Shown here piece after piece: positions 1-6,137 of a stretch of DNA of 11,867 nucleotides. Position numbers and translations under genes: made by a program. The stretch comes from an uncultured Steroidobacter sp. (GTDB lineage Bacteria; Pseudomonadota; Gammaproteobacteria; Steroidobacterales; Steroidobacteraceae), in contig CAMLEO010000228.1 in assembly GCA_946478975.1 (NCBI GenBank), positions 1 through 11,867 on the forward strand, in the 5' to 3' direction. How positions within the stretch are numbered: position 1 is the stretch's first letter; every line of letters begins with the position of its first letter. The notes under the pieces were generated by a model. The model was not told where the DNA came from. It did not search any database and saw only the letters and a list, made by a program, of their open reading frames with translations.

Positions 1-166
1 CTTTGGTCGTGCCGCCTCGCGGAGCGATGGCATTCGCGTCGAGCGGCCAGGAGAATGTATAGCGAGTCGCCGCGCCGGTTTGTTTGCCGCTGTAGTCATC
101 CGCATGTGAGCTCGCCATGCACAGCACGGCGGCGATCAGCATGAAGCCGCGTTCGATCCTGTTCAT
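1..166 (-). CDS. Exported protein of unknown function (N-terminal part, cut by window edge)
   Basis: The minus strand reads an open frame from ATG at 166 down to base 1, giving about 55 residues before the window ends. The start MNRIERGFMLIAAVLCMASS looks like a Sec signal peptide: basic residues, a hydrophobic core, then SSHA followed by DDYSGKQ as the probable mature N-terminus. Purine-rich GAGGATCGAGGG lies just upstream and can serve as the ribosome binding site. Later residues include TRYTFSWPLDANAIAPRGG, which I do not recognise as a named family. The gene diverges from the TonB receptor across a 120-bp gap that contains a Fur-box-like sequence, so shared iron control is possible but is only inferred from position. 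Coding status is well supported by the start, signal peptide and open frame; function is unknown. Confidence 0.7.
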   Translation of the reverse strand, partial: MNRIERGFMLIAAVLCMASSHADDYSGKQTGAATRYTFSWPLDANAIAPRGGTTK

Positions 167-180
167 CGCCCTCGATCCTC

Positions 181-208
181 TTTACGCGTACAGAAATTCC
201 CGTATAGC
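181..208 (+). promoter_or_regulatory. Tentative promoter for the TonB receptor gene
   Basis: TTTACG (181-186) and TATAGC (203-208) are separated by 16 bp and each matches the sigma-70 hexamer consensus at four of six positions. A transcript would start near 215, so the Fur-like box at 219-233 would sit on the start of transcription. TATAGC is part of a small inverted repeat, CGTAT-AGC-ATACG (201-213), which could also serve the divergent gene. TTTAAC at 234-239 is a rival -10. This is a weak call. Confidence 0.3.
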
Positions 209-218
209 ATACGCCACT

Positions 219-233
219 TGGGAATCATTCTCG
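219..233. promoter_or_regulatory. Fur-box-like operator upstream of the TonB receptor
   Basis: The sequence TGGGAATCATTCTCG resembles the 7-1-7 Fur consensus TGATAATNATTATCA, matching at 10 of the 14 defined positions by my hand alignment. Its right half, AATCATTCTC, is the GAGAAT/ATTCTC variant seen in many proteobacterial Fur boxes. It lies 53 bp before the receptor ATG, and a closely similar box (4024-4038) precedes the electron-transfer operon. Fur repression of the receptor under iron sufficiency is inferred from this. Confidence 0.6.
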
Positions 234-286
234 TTTAACACACCCCGGGCTCCAGCTGCCGCGAGCGCCCTTCACCAGGAAAGGCC

Positions 287-2470
287 ATGCGCGTTCGCTG
301 TTCCCGAACACCCAAACTCGTTGTTTCTGCACTGGTTCTCACTTCATCCAGCGTCAGCCTGGCGCAGGACGAAGACACCGGACAGCTCGACACCATCACC
401 GTCAGCGCGACCAAGCTCGAAACCTCGCTACGCGAGACGCCCGCGACCGTCAGCGTGTTCAGCGAGCAAAAAATCGAAGAACAGCTGGCGAACGACATCA
501 AAGACCTGGTGCGTTTCGAGCCGGGTGTATCGGTTAGATCTGCGCCGTCTCGATTCACTGCGGCCGGTGCCTCGACCGGTCGCGACGGCAACAGCGGATT
601 CAACATTCGCGGCATGGAAGGCAATCGCGTGCTCATGCTCGTCGATGGCGTGCGCGTTCCCGATAGTTATGCATTCGGCGCTCAAGCCGTCGGCCGAGGC
701 GATTACGTCGATCTGGATGTTTTGACGTCCGTCGAGATTCTTCGCGGCCCCTCCTCCGCTTTGTATGGAAGCGACGGGCTCGCTGGCGCAGTTTCGTTTA
801 TCACCAAAGATCCCGCGAACTATCTAACCGGCAACGACAACTGGGCCGCACGCGCACGAGTCGGTTACGACTCCTCGAACGAGAGCTTCACCCAGAGCAT
901 CGTCGGTGCCGGCCGAGTTGGAGATCTCTCCGCGATGCTCGCCTATTCGCGACATGACGGCAAAGAGCAAGACACGCAAGGAACGAATGACTCGGCGAGC
1001 ATCAACAGAACTACGCCGAACCCTGAGGACAATCGCTCCAACGCCGTTCTGCTCAAAACCGTTTACAGTCTCAACGAATCGAACCAGATCCGTTTGACCT
1101 GGGATCACCTCGACTCCGACACCGACTGGAACGTGTTGAGCGCAGTGAGTGCGACAACGGCATCGCTCACCGCTTTCGACGAAATGGAGCGCGACCGCTT
1201 TACGCTGGCTCATCACTACGAGGGCAGCGGTGCAATCGAGCGCATCGACACCGCGGTTTATTACCAGGACAGCAGCACTCGTCAGTATTCGAGCGAAGAT
1301 CGCACTTCCGCGCCCGACCGCATTCGTGACGCGACGTTCGACAACATCGTTCGGGGCGTGAACGTGCAGCTCCTGAGCGGATTCACGACCGGCTCGGTCC
1401 AGCACCGACTCGTGTACGGCGGCGATTATTCGCTCACGAAGCAAGAGAGTTTGCGCACCGGCACCGTGCCGCCGGCCGGAGAAACGTTTCCTTCGCACGC
1501 GTTCCCGACCACCGAGCAGACGCTGGCGGGCGCATTCATGCAGGATGAAATCACGTTCGCTGACGGCCGGGTCTCGATGTATCCAGCGTTGCGCTGGGAC
1601 TATTACAAGATCGATCCCGAGAACGATCCGTTGTTTGTCTCTGGACCCGCAACCGGACAGAACGATTCGAAAGTATCGCCAAAACTGGCCGCCGTCGTGC
1701 GACTCACCGATGAGTTGAATTTGTTCGTGAACGCGGCGAAAGGCTTCAAAGCGCCTGCGCCTTCGCAGGTCAACACCGGCTTCACCAATCCGGCGCAGGG
1801 ATATCGCTCGATTTCCAATCCGGATCTCAGGCCTGAGACCAGCGAAACCATTGAAGCTGGATTGCGCTGGTCCAGCGATCGCATCGATGCCAGCCTAGTG
1901 GGCTTCGACAGTCACTACGACGACTTCATCGAACAAACCATCGTCGGGGGCAACTTCACGCCGCTGAATCCGGCGATCTTCCAGTTCGTGAACTTGAGCG
2001 GCGCCGACATCTACGGCGCTGAAGCTTCATTCCAGATACGCCTTGGTGCGGGGTTCAAATTCAACGCCGCAGCTTCGTTCGCACGAGGCGATTCGAAGAA
2101 CAACGGTGTCGAGGCACCGCTGCCCAGCGTAGATCCGGTCAAGGTGGTGTCGGGCATCGAATGGCGTGAAGCGACCGATCGCGTCGGCGCGCAGTTGTTC
2201 GCGACGTACTCGGACAGCAAATCGCCATCGCGCGCAGGTCAGTGCTCGCCCGCGCCTTGCTTCCTGCCAGACAGCTTCGTCGTCTTCGATGTCGTCGGTT
2301 GGTGGAAGATCACCGACGCGCTCACCGCGCGCGCCGGTGTGTTCAACGTTTCGGACGAGAAATATTGGTGGTGGAGCGATGTTCGCGGCGTCTCGTCGAC
2401 GACCACGTTCATCGATGCGTACAGCCAGCCTGGACGCAACGCGAGCGTGTCGATTGCGATGCAGTTCTAA
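287..2470 (+). CDS. TonB-dependent receptor, hemin/hemoglobin/transferrin family
   Basis: This 727-residue protein is an outer-membrane, TonB-energised importer. AGGA at 277-280 stands 6 bases before the ATG. A signal peptide ends near SVSLAQ (residue 27), followed by a TonB-box-like DTITVSA (35-41). The plug covers roughly 45-180 and carries GFNIRGMEGNRV (104-114), LVDGVR (118-123), GRGDYVD (136-142) and VEILRGPSSALYGSDGLAG (149-167), wording typical of the heme/hemoglobin receptor subfamily. The 22-strand barrel follows, with FKAP (487-490) and NPDL (511-514) standing where heme receptors have FRAP and NPNL, then NVSDEKYWWWSDVRG (687-701) and a terminal phenylalanine used for barrel assembly. 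The histidine often found between the FRAP and NPNL boxes is absent. Two cysteines (653, 658) may form a loop disulfide. Family is secure; heme rather than another iron ligand is inferred. Confidence 0.93.
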   Translation: MRVRCSRTPKLVVSALVLTSSSVSLAQDEDTGQLDTITVSATKLETSLRETPATVSVFSEQKIEEQLANDIKDLVRFEPGVSVRSAPSRFTAAGASTGRDGNSGFNIRGMEGNRVLMLVDGVRVPDSYAFGAQAVGRGDYVDLDVLTSVEILRGPSSALYGSDGLAGAVSFITKDPANYLTGNDNWAARARVGYDSSNESFTQSIVGAGRVGDLSAMLAYSRHDGKEQDTQGTNDSASINRTTPNPEDNRSNAVLLKTVYSLNESNQIRLTWDHLDSDTDWNVLSAVSATTASLTAFDEMERDRFTLAHHYEGSGAIERIDTAVYYQDSSTRQYSSEDRTSAPDRIRDATFDNIVRGVNVQLLSGFTTGSVQHRLVYGGDYSLTKQESLRTGTVPPAGETFPSHAFPTTEQTLAGAFMQDEITFADGRVSMYPALRWDYYKIDPENDPLFVSGPATGQNDSKVSPKLAAVVRLTDELNLFVNAAKGFKAPAPSQVNTGFTNPAQGYRSISNPDLRPETSETIEAGLRWSSDRIDASLVGFDSHYDDFIEQTIVGGNFTPLNPAIFQFVNLSGADIYGAEASFQIRLGAGFKFNAAASFARGDSKNNGVEAPLPSVDPVKVVSGIEWREATDRVGAQLFATYSDSKSPSRAGQCSPAPCFLPDSFVVFDVVGWWKITDALTARAGVFNVSDEKYWWWSDVRGVSSTTTFIDAYSQPGRNASVSIAMQF

Positions 2471-2486
2471 TTATCTTGAGGATGAA

Positions 2487-2501
2487 GGCCCCGCAGGGGC
2501 C
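2487..2501. terminator. GC-rich hairpin between convergent genes
   Basis: GGCCCC-GCA-GGGGCC forms a 6-bp all-GC stem with a 3-base loop, between the receptor stop (2468-2470) and the sdaA stop (2506-2508). The position suits a shared transcription terminator. Neither strand has a clear T-run after the stem, so it may be a weak or factor-assisted terminator. Confidence 0.5.
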
Positions 2502-2505
2502 CTCG

Positions 2506-3903
2506 TCAACATTCAGGCAGATTCACCGCGAGGCCGCCGAGCGATGTTTCTTTGTAACTGTCCCGCATGTCGGCACCGGTGCGACGCATGGTTTCGATCA
2601 CGCGATCGAGGGTGACGTGATGCGAACCGTCACCCAACATCGCGAGTCGCGACGCGTCCACCGCCTTCACGGCACCGGTCGCGTTGCGCTCGATGCACGG
2701 GATCTGCACCAGGCCGCCGATGGGATCGCAGGTCAAGCCGAGGTTGTGCTCCATGCCAATCTCGGCGGCGTTTTCGATTTGCTCGTTTGTTCCACCTTGC
2801 GTGGCCGTGAGCCCTGCGGCCGCGATGGAACAAGCGACGCCAATTTCTCCCTGACATCCGACTTCGGCAGCAGAAATGCTGGCGTTGGATTTGTACAGCG
2901 AGCCGATCGCTGCAGCGGTCAGCAGAAACGTATGTCGCCCTTCGCGCGTGCCGTTGCAGAAATGATTGTAATAGCGCAGCACTGCCGGCACGACGCCAGC
3001 CGCGCCATTCGTCGGTGCTGTTACAACTTTGCCGCCAGCCGCATTTTCTTCGTTGACCGCCAGGGCCCAGGCGTTGATCCAATCCATCGCGATCAAACCG
3101 TCGGAAGTTTTGTTCTGTTCGCGCTTTTCCAGCGCCACACGCAACTTGGCGGCACGGCGCTTCACATTGAGCCCGCCTGGCAACACACCTTCCTGACGCA
3201 AACCGCGATCGATGCAGGCATTCATGGCGTCGGAGATGCGATCGAGGCCCGTGAGCACATCTTCTTTCGAACGACGCGCGCACTCATTGCGCATCATCAG
3301 TTCGGCAATCGTGAGTTGATTGGCCTCAGCCACTTCCAACAACTCCGCGCCATCAGAGAACGGAAAAGGAATATCGACGTTCTGGGCTGCTGCGGCCGGC
3401 GCGTTCGCTTCTTGCTCGCTCACGACGAAGCCGCCGCCCACGGAATAGAACGTCGCCTGATCCAGCAGTTCACCCGCAGCGTCACGCGCAAACAGTGTCA
3501 GGGCATTCGGGTGGTAAGGCAGGCTTTCTTTGTATTTCCAGTGAATGTCGCGCTCCATGCGGAACTCGATGCGGTGCCGACCCGCGAGCAACAGCTCGCC
3601 ACGTTGACGAACGTCATCGATCAACTTGGCCGCAACGTCCGGATCTACCTCAGCCGGCAGCCAACCAGCCAAGCCCGTTGTCACGGCAGTGTCGGTGGCG
3701 TGCCCCTTGCCGGTGAGCGCCAGGGATCCGAACAAGCTCACGGTCACTTGCGCCACGCGAAGCAACGATCCCTGCTCTTCCAAAGACTTCGCGAACCGCC
3801 AGGCAGCGGTCATCGGCCCCATGGTGTGAGAACTCGACGGCCCGATGCCGATCTTGAACATATCGAAAACGCTGACGCTGGCTGCGATCAAGACAACTCC
3901 CAC
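2506..3903 (-). CDS. sdaA: L-serine ammonia-lyase (L-serine dehydratase), single-chain iron-sulfur type
   Basis: This cytosolic enzyme converts L-serine to pyruvate and ammonia using a [4Fe-4S] cluster. At 465 residues it is the fused single-chain form. The N-terminal domain begins with [20 protein letters not shown] (11-30), the family signature. The catalytic domain carries [18 protein letters not shown] (290-307), [11 protein letters not shown] (349-359) and [16 protein letters not shown] (392-407). Cys350, Cys392 and Cys403 have the spacing of the three cluster ligands of the Legionella enzyme, and the very last residue is Cys465, matching the C-terminal cysteine that closes that cluster's fourth site when substrate is absent. 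The given start is GTG at 3903 with AGGATGAG just before it; TTG at 3891, preceded by GGAG, would remove four residues and fits homologues equally well. The gene lies opposite to, and between, two iron-uptake units; no functional tie is evident. Confidence 0.95.
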   Translation of the reverse strand: MGVVLIAASVSVFDMFKIGIGPSSSHTMGPMTAAWRFAKSLEEQGSLLRVAQVTVSLFGSLALTGKGHATDTAVTTGLAGWLPAEVDPDVAAKLIDDVRQRGELLLAGRHRIEFRMERDIHWKYKESLPYHPNALTLFARDAAGELLDQATFYSVGGGFVVSEQEANAPAAAAQNVDIPFPFSDGAELLEVAEANQLTIAELMMRNECARRSKEDVLTGLDRISDAMNACIDRGLRQEGVLPGGLNVKRRAAKLRVALEKREQNKTSDGLIAMDWINAWALAVNEENAAGGKVVTAPTNGAAGVVPAVLRYYNHFCNGTREGRHTFLLTAAAIGSLYKSNASISAAEVGCQGEIGVACSIAAAGLTATQGGTNEQIENAAEIGMEHNLGLTCDPIGGLVQIPCIERNATGAVKAVDASRLAMLGDGSHHVTLDRVIETMRRTGADMRDSYKETSLGGLAVNLPEC

Positions 3904-3923
3904 CTCATCCTAAGAGGGCGGCA

Positions 3924-3929
3924 ACTATA
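3924..3929 (-). promoter_or_regulatory. Possible -10 element of sdaA
   Basis: The minus strand reads TATAGT here, five of six matches to the sigma-70 -10 consensus, 21-26 bases before the GTG start. I see no convincing -35 hexamer at the right distance, so this is a weak call. Confidence 0.3.
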
Positions 3930-3970
3930 CGCGCCAAAAAGGTGCACGAGTGTGTCCGCCCGACGCCTCT

Positions 3971-3984
3971 CCTCATTAATGAGG
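3971..3984. promoter_or_regulatory. Perfect 14-bp palindrome in the divergent sdaA/iron-operon gap
   Basis: CCTCATTAATGAGG is its own reverse complement. It lies in the 188-bp gap between divergent sdaA and the PepSY operon, about 68 bp from sdaA and 33 bp before the operon's proposed -35. It could bind a dimeric regulator of either gene. It does not match the Fur consensus well, and the regulator is unknown. Confidence 0.4.
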
Positions 3985-4016
3985 CCGAAGTCGCTACCGA
4001 CAACACCGCCCCGCCT

Positions 4017-4046
4017 TTGCCGATGAGAACCATTCTCAACTATTAT
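4017..4046 (+). promoter_or_regulatory. Predicted sigma-70 promoter of the PepSY-DUF2271-DUF4198-reductase operon
   Basis: TTGCCG (4017-4022, four of six matches to -35) and TATTAT (4041-4046, five of six to -10) are 18 bp apart. The spacer is filled by a Fur-like inverted repeat. Transcription would begin near 4053, giving a leader of about 40 bases that contains the 18-bp tandem repeat at 4046-4081. Confidence 0.55.
4024..4038. promoter_or_regulatory. Fur-box-like operator of the reductive iron operon
   Basis: TGAGAA-CCA-TTCTCA is a perfect inverted repeat with 6-bp arms. It matches the Fur 7-1-7 consensus TGATAATNATTATCA at 11 of 14 defined positions. It occupies the spacer between the proposed -35 and -10, where bound Fur with iron would block RNA polymerase. 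It shares the ATTCTC half with the box before the TonB receptor. Regulation is inferred from sequence and position. Confidence 0.7.
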
Positions 4047-4081
4047 GGACACCCACCAATTTCTGGACACCCATCGATTGC
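4046..4081 (+). repeat. Two tandem 18-bp repeats carrying the TGGACACCCACC motif
   Basis: Copy 1 (4046-4063) is TGGACACCCACCAATTTC and copy 2 (4064-4081) is TGGACACCCATCGATTGC, identical at 15 of 18 positions and directly abutting. The unit recurs as a single copy at 9617-9634. The tandem pair lies in the predicted leader of the iron operon, just before its GTG start. Origin and role are unknown. Confidence 0.75.
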
Positions 4082-4091
4082 CCGTGCCCGC

Positions 4092-4763
4092 GTGACTCGC
4101 TTGTCCTCAACAACCCAAGCCCCCCGCGCCTCCTCGGCCCAGGCGCAGAAGAATCGGGCGTTCTGGCTGAAACATCTGCATCAGTGGCATTGGATGAGCG
4201 CGGCCGCGTGCATGGTCGGCATGCTGATGTTCAGCATCACCGGCTTCACGCTCAATCACGCATCGTGGATCGCCGCGAAACCGCGCGTGACGACACAGAC
4301 TGCCGAACTGCCCGCGGCATTGCTCGCGGATTTGCAGAGGACCTGGCGAGCGACGCCAGAAGAAAAAGCGCCGCTGCCGAAGGCCGTCGCCGATTGGCTG
4401 GCCGACTCGATTTCGGTGGGTGTCCAAAATCGGGAGACGGAGTGGTCCGACGACGAGATCTACATCTCCCTACCCCGTCCCGGCGGCGATGCGTGGCTGA
4501 CGATCGACATGCACAACGGCGCGGTCACGCACGAGCTCACCGACCGCGGGTGGCTGTCCTATCTCAATGACCTGCACAAGGGCCGCAACGCTGGGCGCGC
4601 GTGGAGCCTATTCATCGACGCATTCGCGTTTGCCGCGCTGATTTTCGCGACCACTGGGTTGCTGCTGCTGAAGATGCATTCGGGACACCGTCCGGGGACG
4701 TGGCCCATGGTCGCGCTGGGATTGGCGCTGCCGCTGCTGCTCGCACTTTTGTTTATTCACTAA
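4092..4763 (+). CDS. PepSY-type inner-membrane protein (PepSY_TM-like family)
   Basis: A 223-residue membrane protein, likely the transmembrane link of a periplasmic reductase. After a polar N-terminus, LHQWHWMSAAACMVGMLMF leads into helix 1 (about 35-55), ending at TLNH. A periplasmic PepSY-like domain of about 100 residues follows, with EIYISLPRPGGDAWLTIDM (122-140) and the strand-turn GAVTHELTDRG. LNDLHKGR (158-165) precedes helix 2 (about 170-193), and helix 3 ends the chain (about 204-222). His28, His30, His33, His56 and His162 near membrane faces could bind heme, which is an inference. I chose GTG at 4092: the upstream in-frame ATG at 4023 lies in the promoter/Fur box. No clear Shine-Dalgarno precedes 4092, so TTG at 4101 remains possible. 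It is the first gene of the operon, 15 bp before the next. Confidence 0.85.
   Translation: MTRLSSTTQAPRASSAQAQKNRAFWLKHLHQWHWMSAAACMVGMLMFSITGFTLNHASWIAAKPRVTTQTAELPAALLADLQRTWRATPEEKAPLPKAVADWLADSISVGVQNRETEWSDDEIYISLPRPGGDAWLTIDMHNGAVTHELTDRGWLSYLNDLHKGRNAGRAWSLFIDAFAFAALIFATTGLLLLKMHSGHRPGTWPMVALGLALPLLLALLFIH
4415..4426 (-). repeat. Intragenic copy of TGGACACCCACC (minus orientation)
   Basis: The plus strand reads GGTGGGTGTCCA, the exact reverse complement of the 12-base motif, inside the PepSY gene, where it encodes VGVQ at residues 109-112. Confidence 0.7.
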
Positions 4764-4778
4764 GAAATAAGGATGGTT

Positions 4779-5300
4779 ATGCGTTGGGCCGGGAGAGTTG
4801 CTGTTGGAGTGATGTTGATTGGATTGGCGGCGCCGGCATTGGCGGCGGAGCTGAATATCAAGCTCGAAGTGCCGCGCCTCGATGTCGCGGAGTACCACCG
4901 TCCGTACGTCGCGCTGTGGGTGGAGAATCCGGATCAAAGCGCGGCCGCGCAGCTCGCCGTCTGGTATCAAACCGAATCGAAAAAAGAAGACGGCACGCAG
5001 TGGCTGAAGGATTTGCGCCAGTGGTGGCGTCGCGGTGGTCGTGAGCTGCAAATGCCAGTCGATGGCGTGTCGGGCGCGACGCGGCCCGCCGGCGTGCACG
5101 CGCTGAGTTTCAAGAGCACCGACAAGCAACTCGCGAATCTCGCGCCGGGCAAATACAACCTCGTCGTCGAAGCGACGCGCGAAAACGGCGGACGAGAGCT
5201 GCTGCGCGTACCGTTCGAATGGCCCGGCACCCAGAAGCAACAAGCAAGTGCGACCGGCAAAACCGAGCTCGGCACCGTCACGCTCAACGTCACTCCATAA
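4779..5300 (+). CDS. Periplasmic DUF2271 protein, predicted flavin-carrying electron shuttle
   Basis: A 173-residue exported protein. [20 protein letters not shown] with cleavage near ALAA|E (23/24) is a clear signal peptide. DUF2271 features are [21 protein letters not shown] (41-61), the tryptophan-rich [12 protein letters not shown] (77-88) and [11 protein letters not shown] (95-105). DGVSGAT fits the D-x-x-[ST]-G-A-T pattern to which the transferase ApbE attaches FMN through phosphothreonine, as in NqrC and RnfG; Thr101 would be the flavin site. This makes the protein a candidate periplasmic flavin carrier between the PepSY membrane protein and a terminal acceptor such as ferric iron. No apbE gene is in the window. 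I prefer ATG 4779, six bases after AAGG (4769-4772), over ATG 4773, which abuts it. Family assignment is good; flavinylation is inferred. Confidence 0.86.
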   Translation: MRWAGRVAVGVMLIGLAAPALAAELNIKLEVPRLDVAEYHRPYVALWVENPDQSAAAQLAVWYQTESKKEDGTQWLKDLRQWWRRGGRELQMPVDGVSGATRPAGVHALSFKSTDKQLANLAPGKYNLVVEATRENGGRELLRVPFEWPGTQKQQASATGKTELGTVTLNVTP

Positions 5301-5322
5301 TTCAAGCGTTCAAGGAGAACAC

Positions 5323-6129
5323 ATGAAGACCGCACTTCGCGCCGTCGCGCTGATGGCCGCACTGCTTGCGCCGCTGGCGAGCCATGCGCACAAGACCTGG
5401 CTGCTGCCGTCCTCGACGGTATCGACCGTCGATCAATGGATCACCGTCGACGCCGCCGTTTCAAACGACTTGTTTTATTTCAATCACGTGCCTCTGCGGC
5501 TCGACTCGCTCGTGATCACCGCACCCGACGGCTCGAAAGTCGCGCCGGAGAACGCAGCCACAGGCAAGTACCGCAGCGTATTCGACATGCAGCTCAAGCA
5601 GAACGGCACTTATAAATTGGCCATCCTCAATCAAGGGCTGTTCGCGAGCTATGACGAGAACGGCACCCGCAAGCGTTGGCGCGGGACGGCCGACAAGTTC
5701 GCGACTGAAGTGCCGGCGAACGCGAAGGGTCTCGAAGTCAACGAAATGATCGGACGCATCGAAACCTTCGTCACCGCCGGCAAGCCGAGCGACGGCGCAC
5801 TCAAGCCCAGCAACGTCGGACTCGAACTGATTCCTGTCACGCATCCGAACGATCTGTATGCGGGCGAAGCCTCGAAGTTTCGTTTCCTGCTGGACGGCAA
5901 ACCTGCCGCGAATCTCGATGTCGTCGTGCAAGCTGGCGGTACGCGTTATCGCAACGACCCGCAAGAGCAGAAGTTGAAGACGGACGCGAACGGCGAGCTG
6001 AGCGTGAACTGGCCGAATGCGGGCATGTACTGGCTGGAGAGCACGCTGCAGGATCAGAAGACCACGGTGAAACAGGCCAAGCAGCGTCGCGTCAGCTACG
6101 TCGCGACGTTTGAAGTGCTTCCACAGTAA
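5323..6129 (+). CDS. Periplasmic DUF4198 protein, putative metal-binding partner
   Basis: A 268-residue exported protein with an ideal AAGGAG site (5312-5317) five bases before ATG. The signal peptide [20 protein letters not shown] ends with SHA, and cleavage after Ala22 leaves His23 as the mature N-terminus ([12 protein letters not shown]). An N-terminal H-x-x-W start is usual in this family, whose relatives (COG5266, NikM-like) are linked to cobalt/nickel uptake. The rest looks all-beta: [16 protein letters not shown] (40-55), [12 protein letters not shown] (62-73), a central [20 protein letters not shown] (81-100), [14 protein letters not shown] (169-182), and a second Ig-like unit with [16 protein letters not shown] (188-203) and [20 protein letters not shown] (220-239). 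It lies 22 bp after DUF2271 and 8 bp before the reductase, so the four are cotranscribed. A role holding the metal or iron ligand in the periplasm is inferred. Confidence 0.86.
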   Translation: MKTALRAVALMAALLAPLASHAHKTWLLPSSTVSTVDQWITVDAAVSNDLFYFNHVPLRLDSLVITAPDGSKVAPENAATGKYRSVFDMQLKQNGTYKLAILNQGLFASYDENGTRKRWRGTADKFATEVPANAKGLEVNEMIGRIETFVTAGKPSDGALKPSNVGLELIPVTHPNDLYAGEASKFRFLLDGKPAANLDVVVQAGGTRYRNDPQEQKLKTDANGELSVNWPNAGMYWLESTLQDQKTTVKQAKQRRVSYVATFEVLPQ

Positions 6130-6137
6130 CGGTGGCG

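Noticed and set aside
824..1498. 224-codon open frame on the minus strand
   Set aside because: It lies wholly inside the TonB receptor barrel, has no ribosome site or family features, and is explained by codon bias of the real gene.
2242..4026. 594-codon open frame on the plus strand
   Set aside because: It is antisense to sdaA, whose protein has full family motifs and catalytic cysteines. The plus-strand translation is rich in Arg, His and Gln, as expected for the reverse of a GC-rich gene, and overlaps the end of the receptor gene.
3942..4091. 50-codon N-terminal extension of the PepSY protein
   Set aside because: It runs through the predicted promoter, Fur box and tandem repeat, so it would not be transcribed from that promoter.
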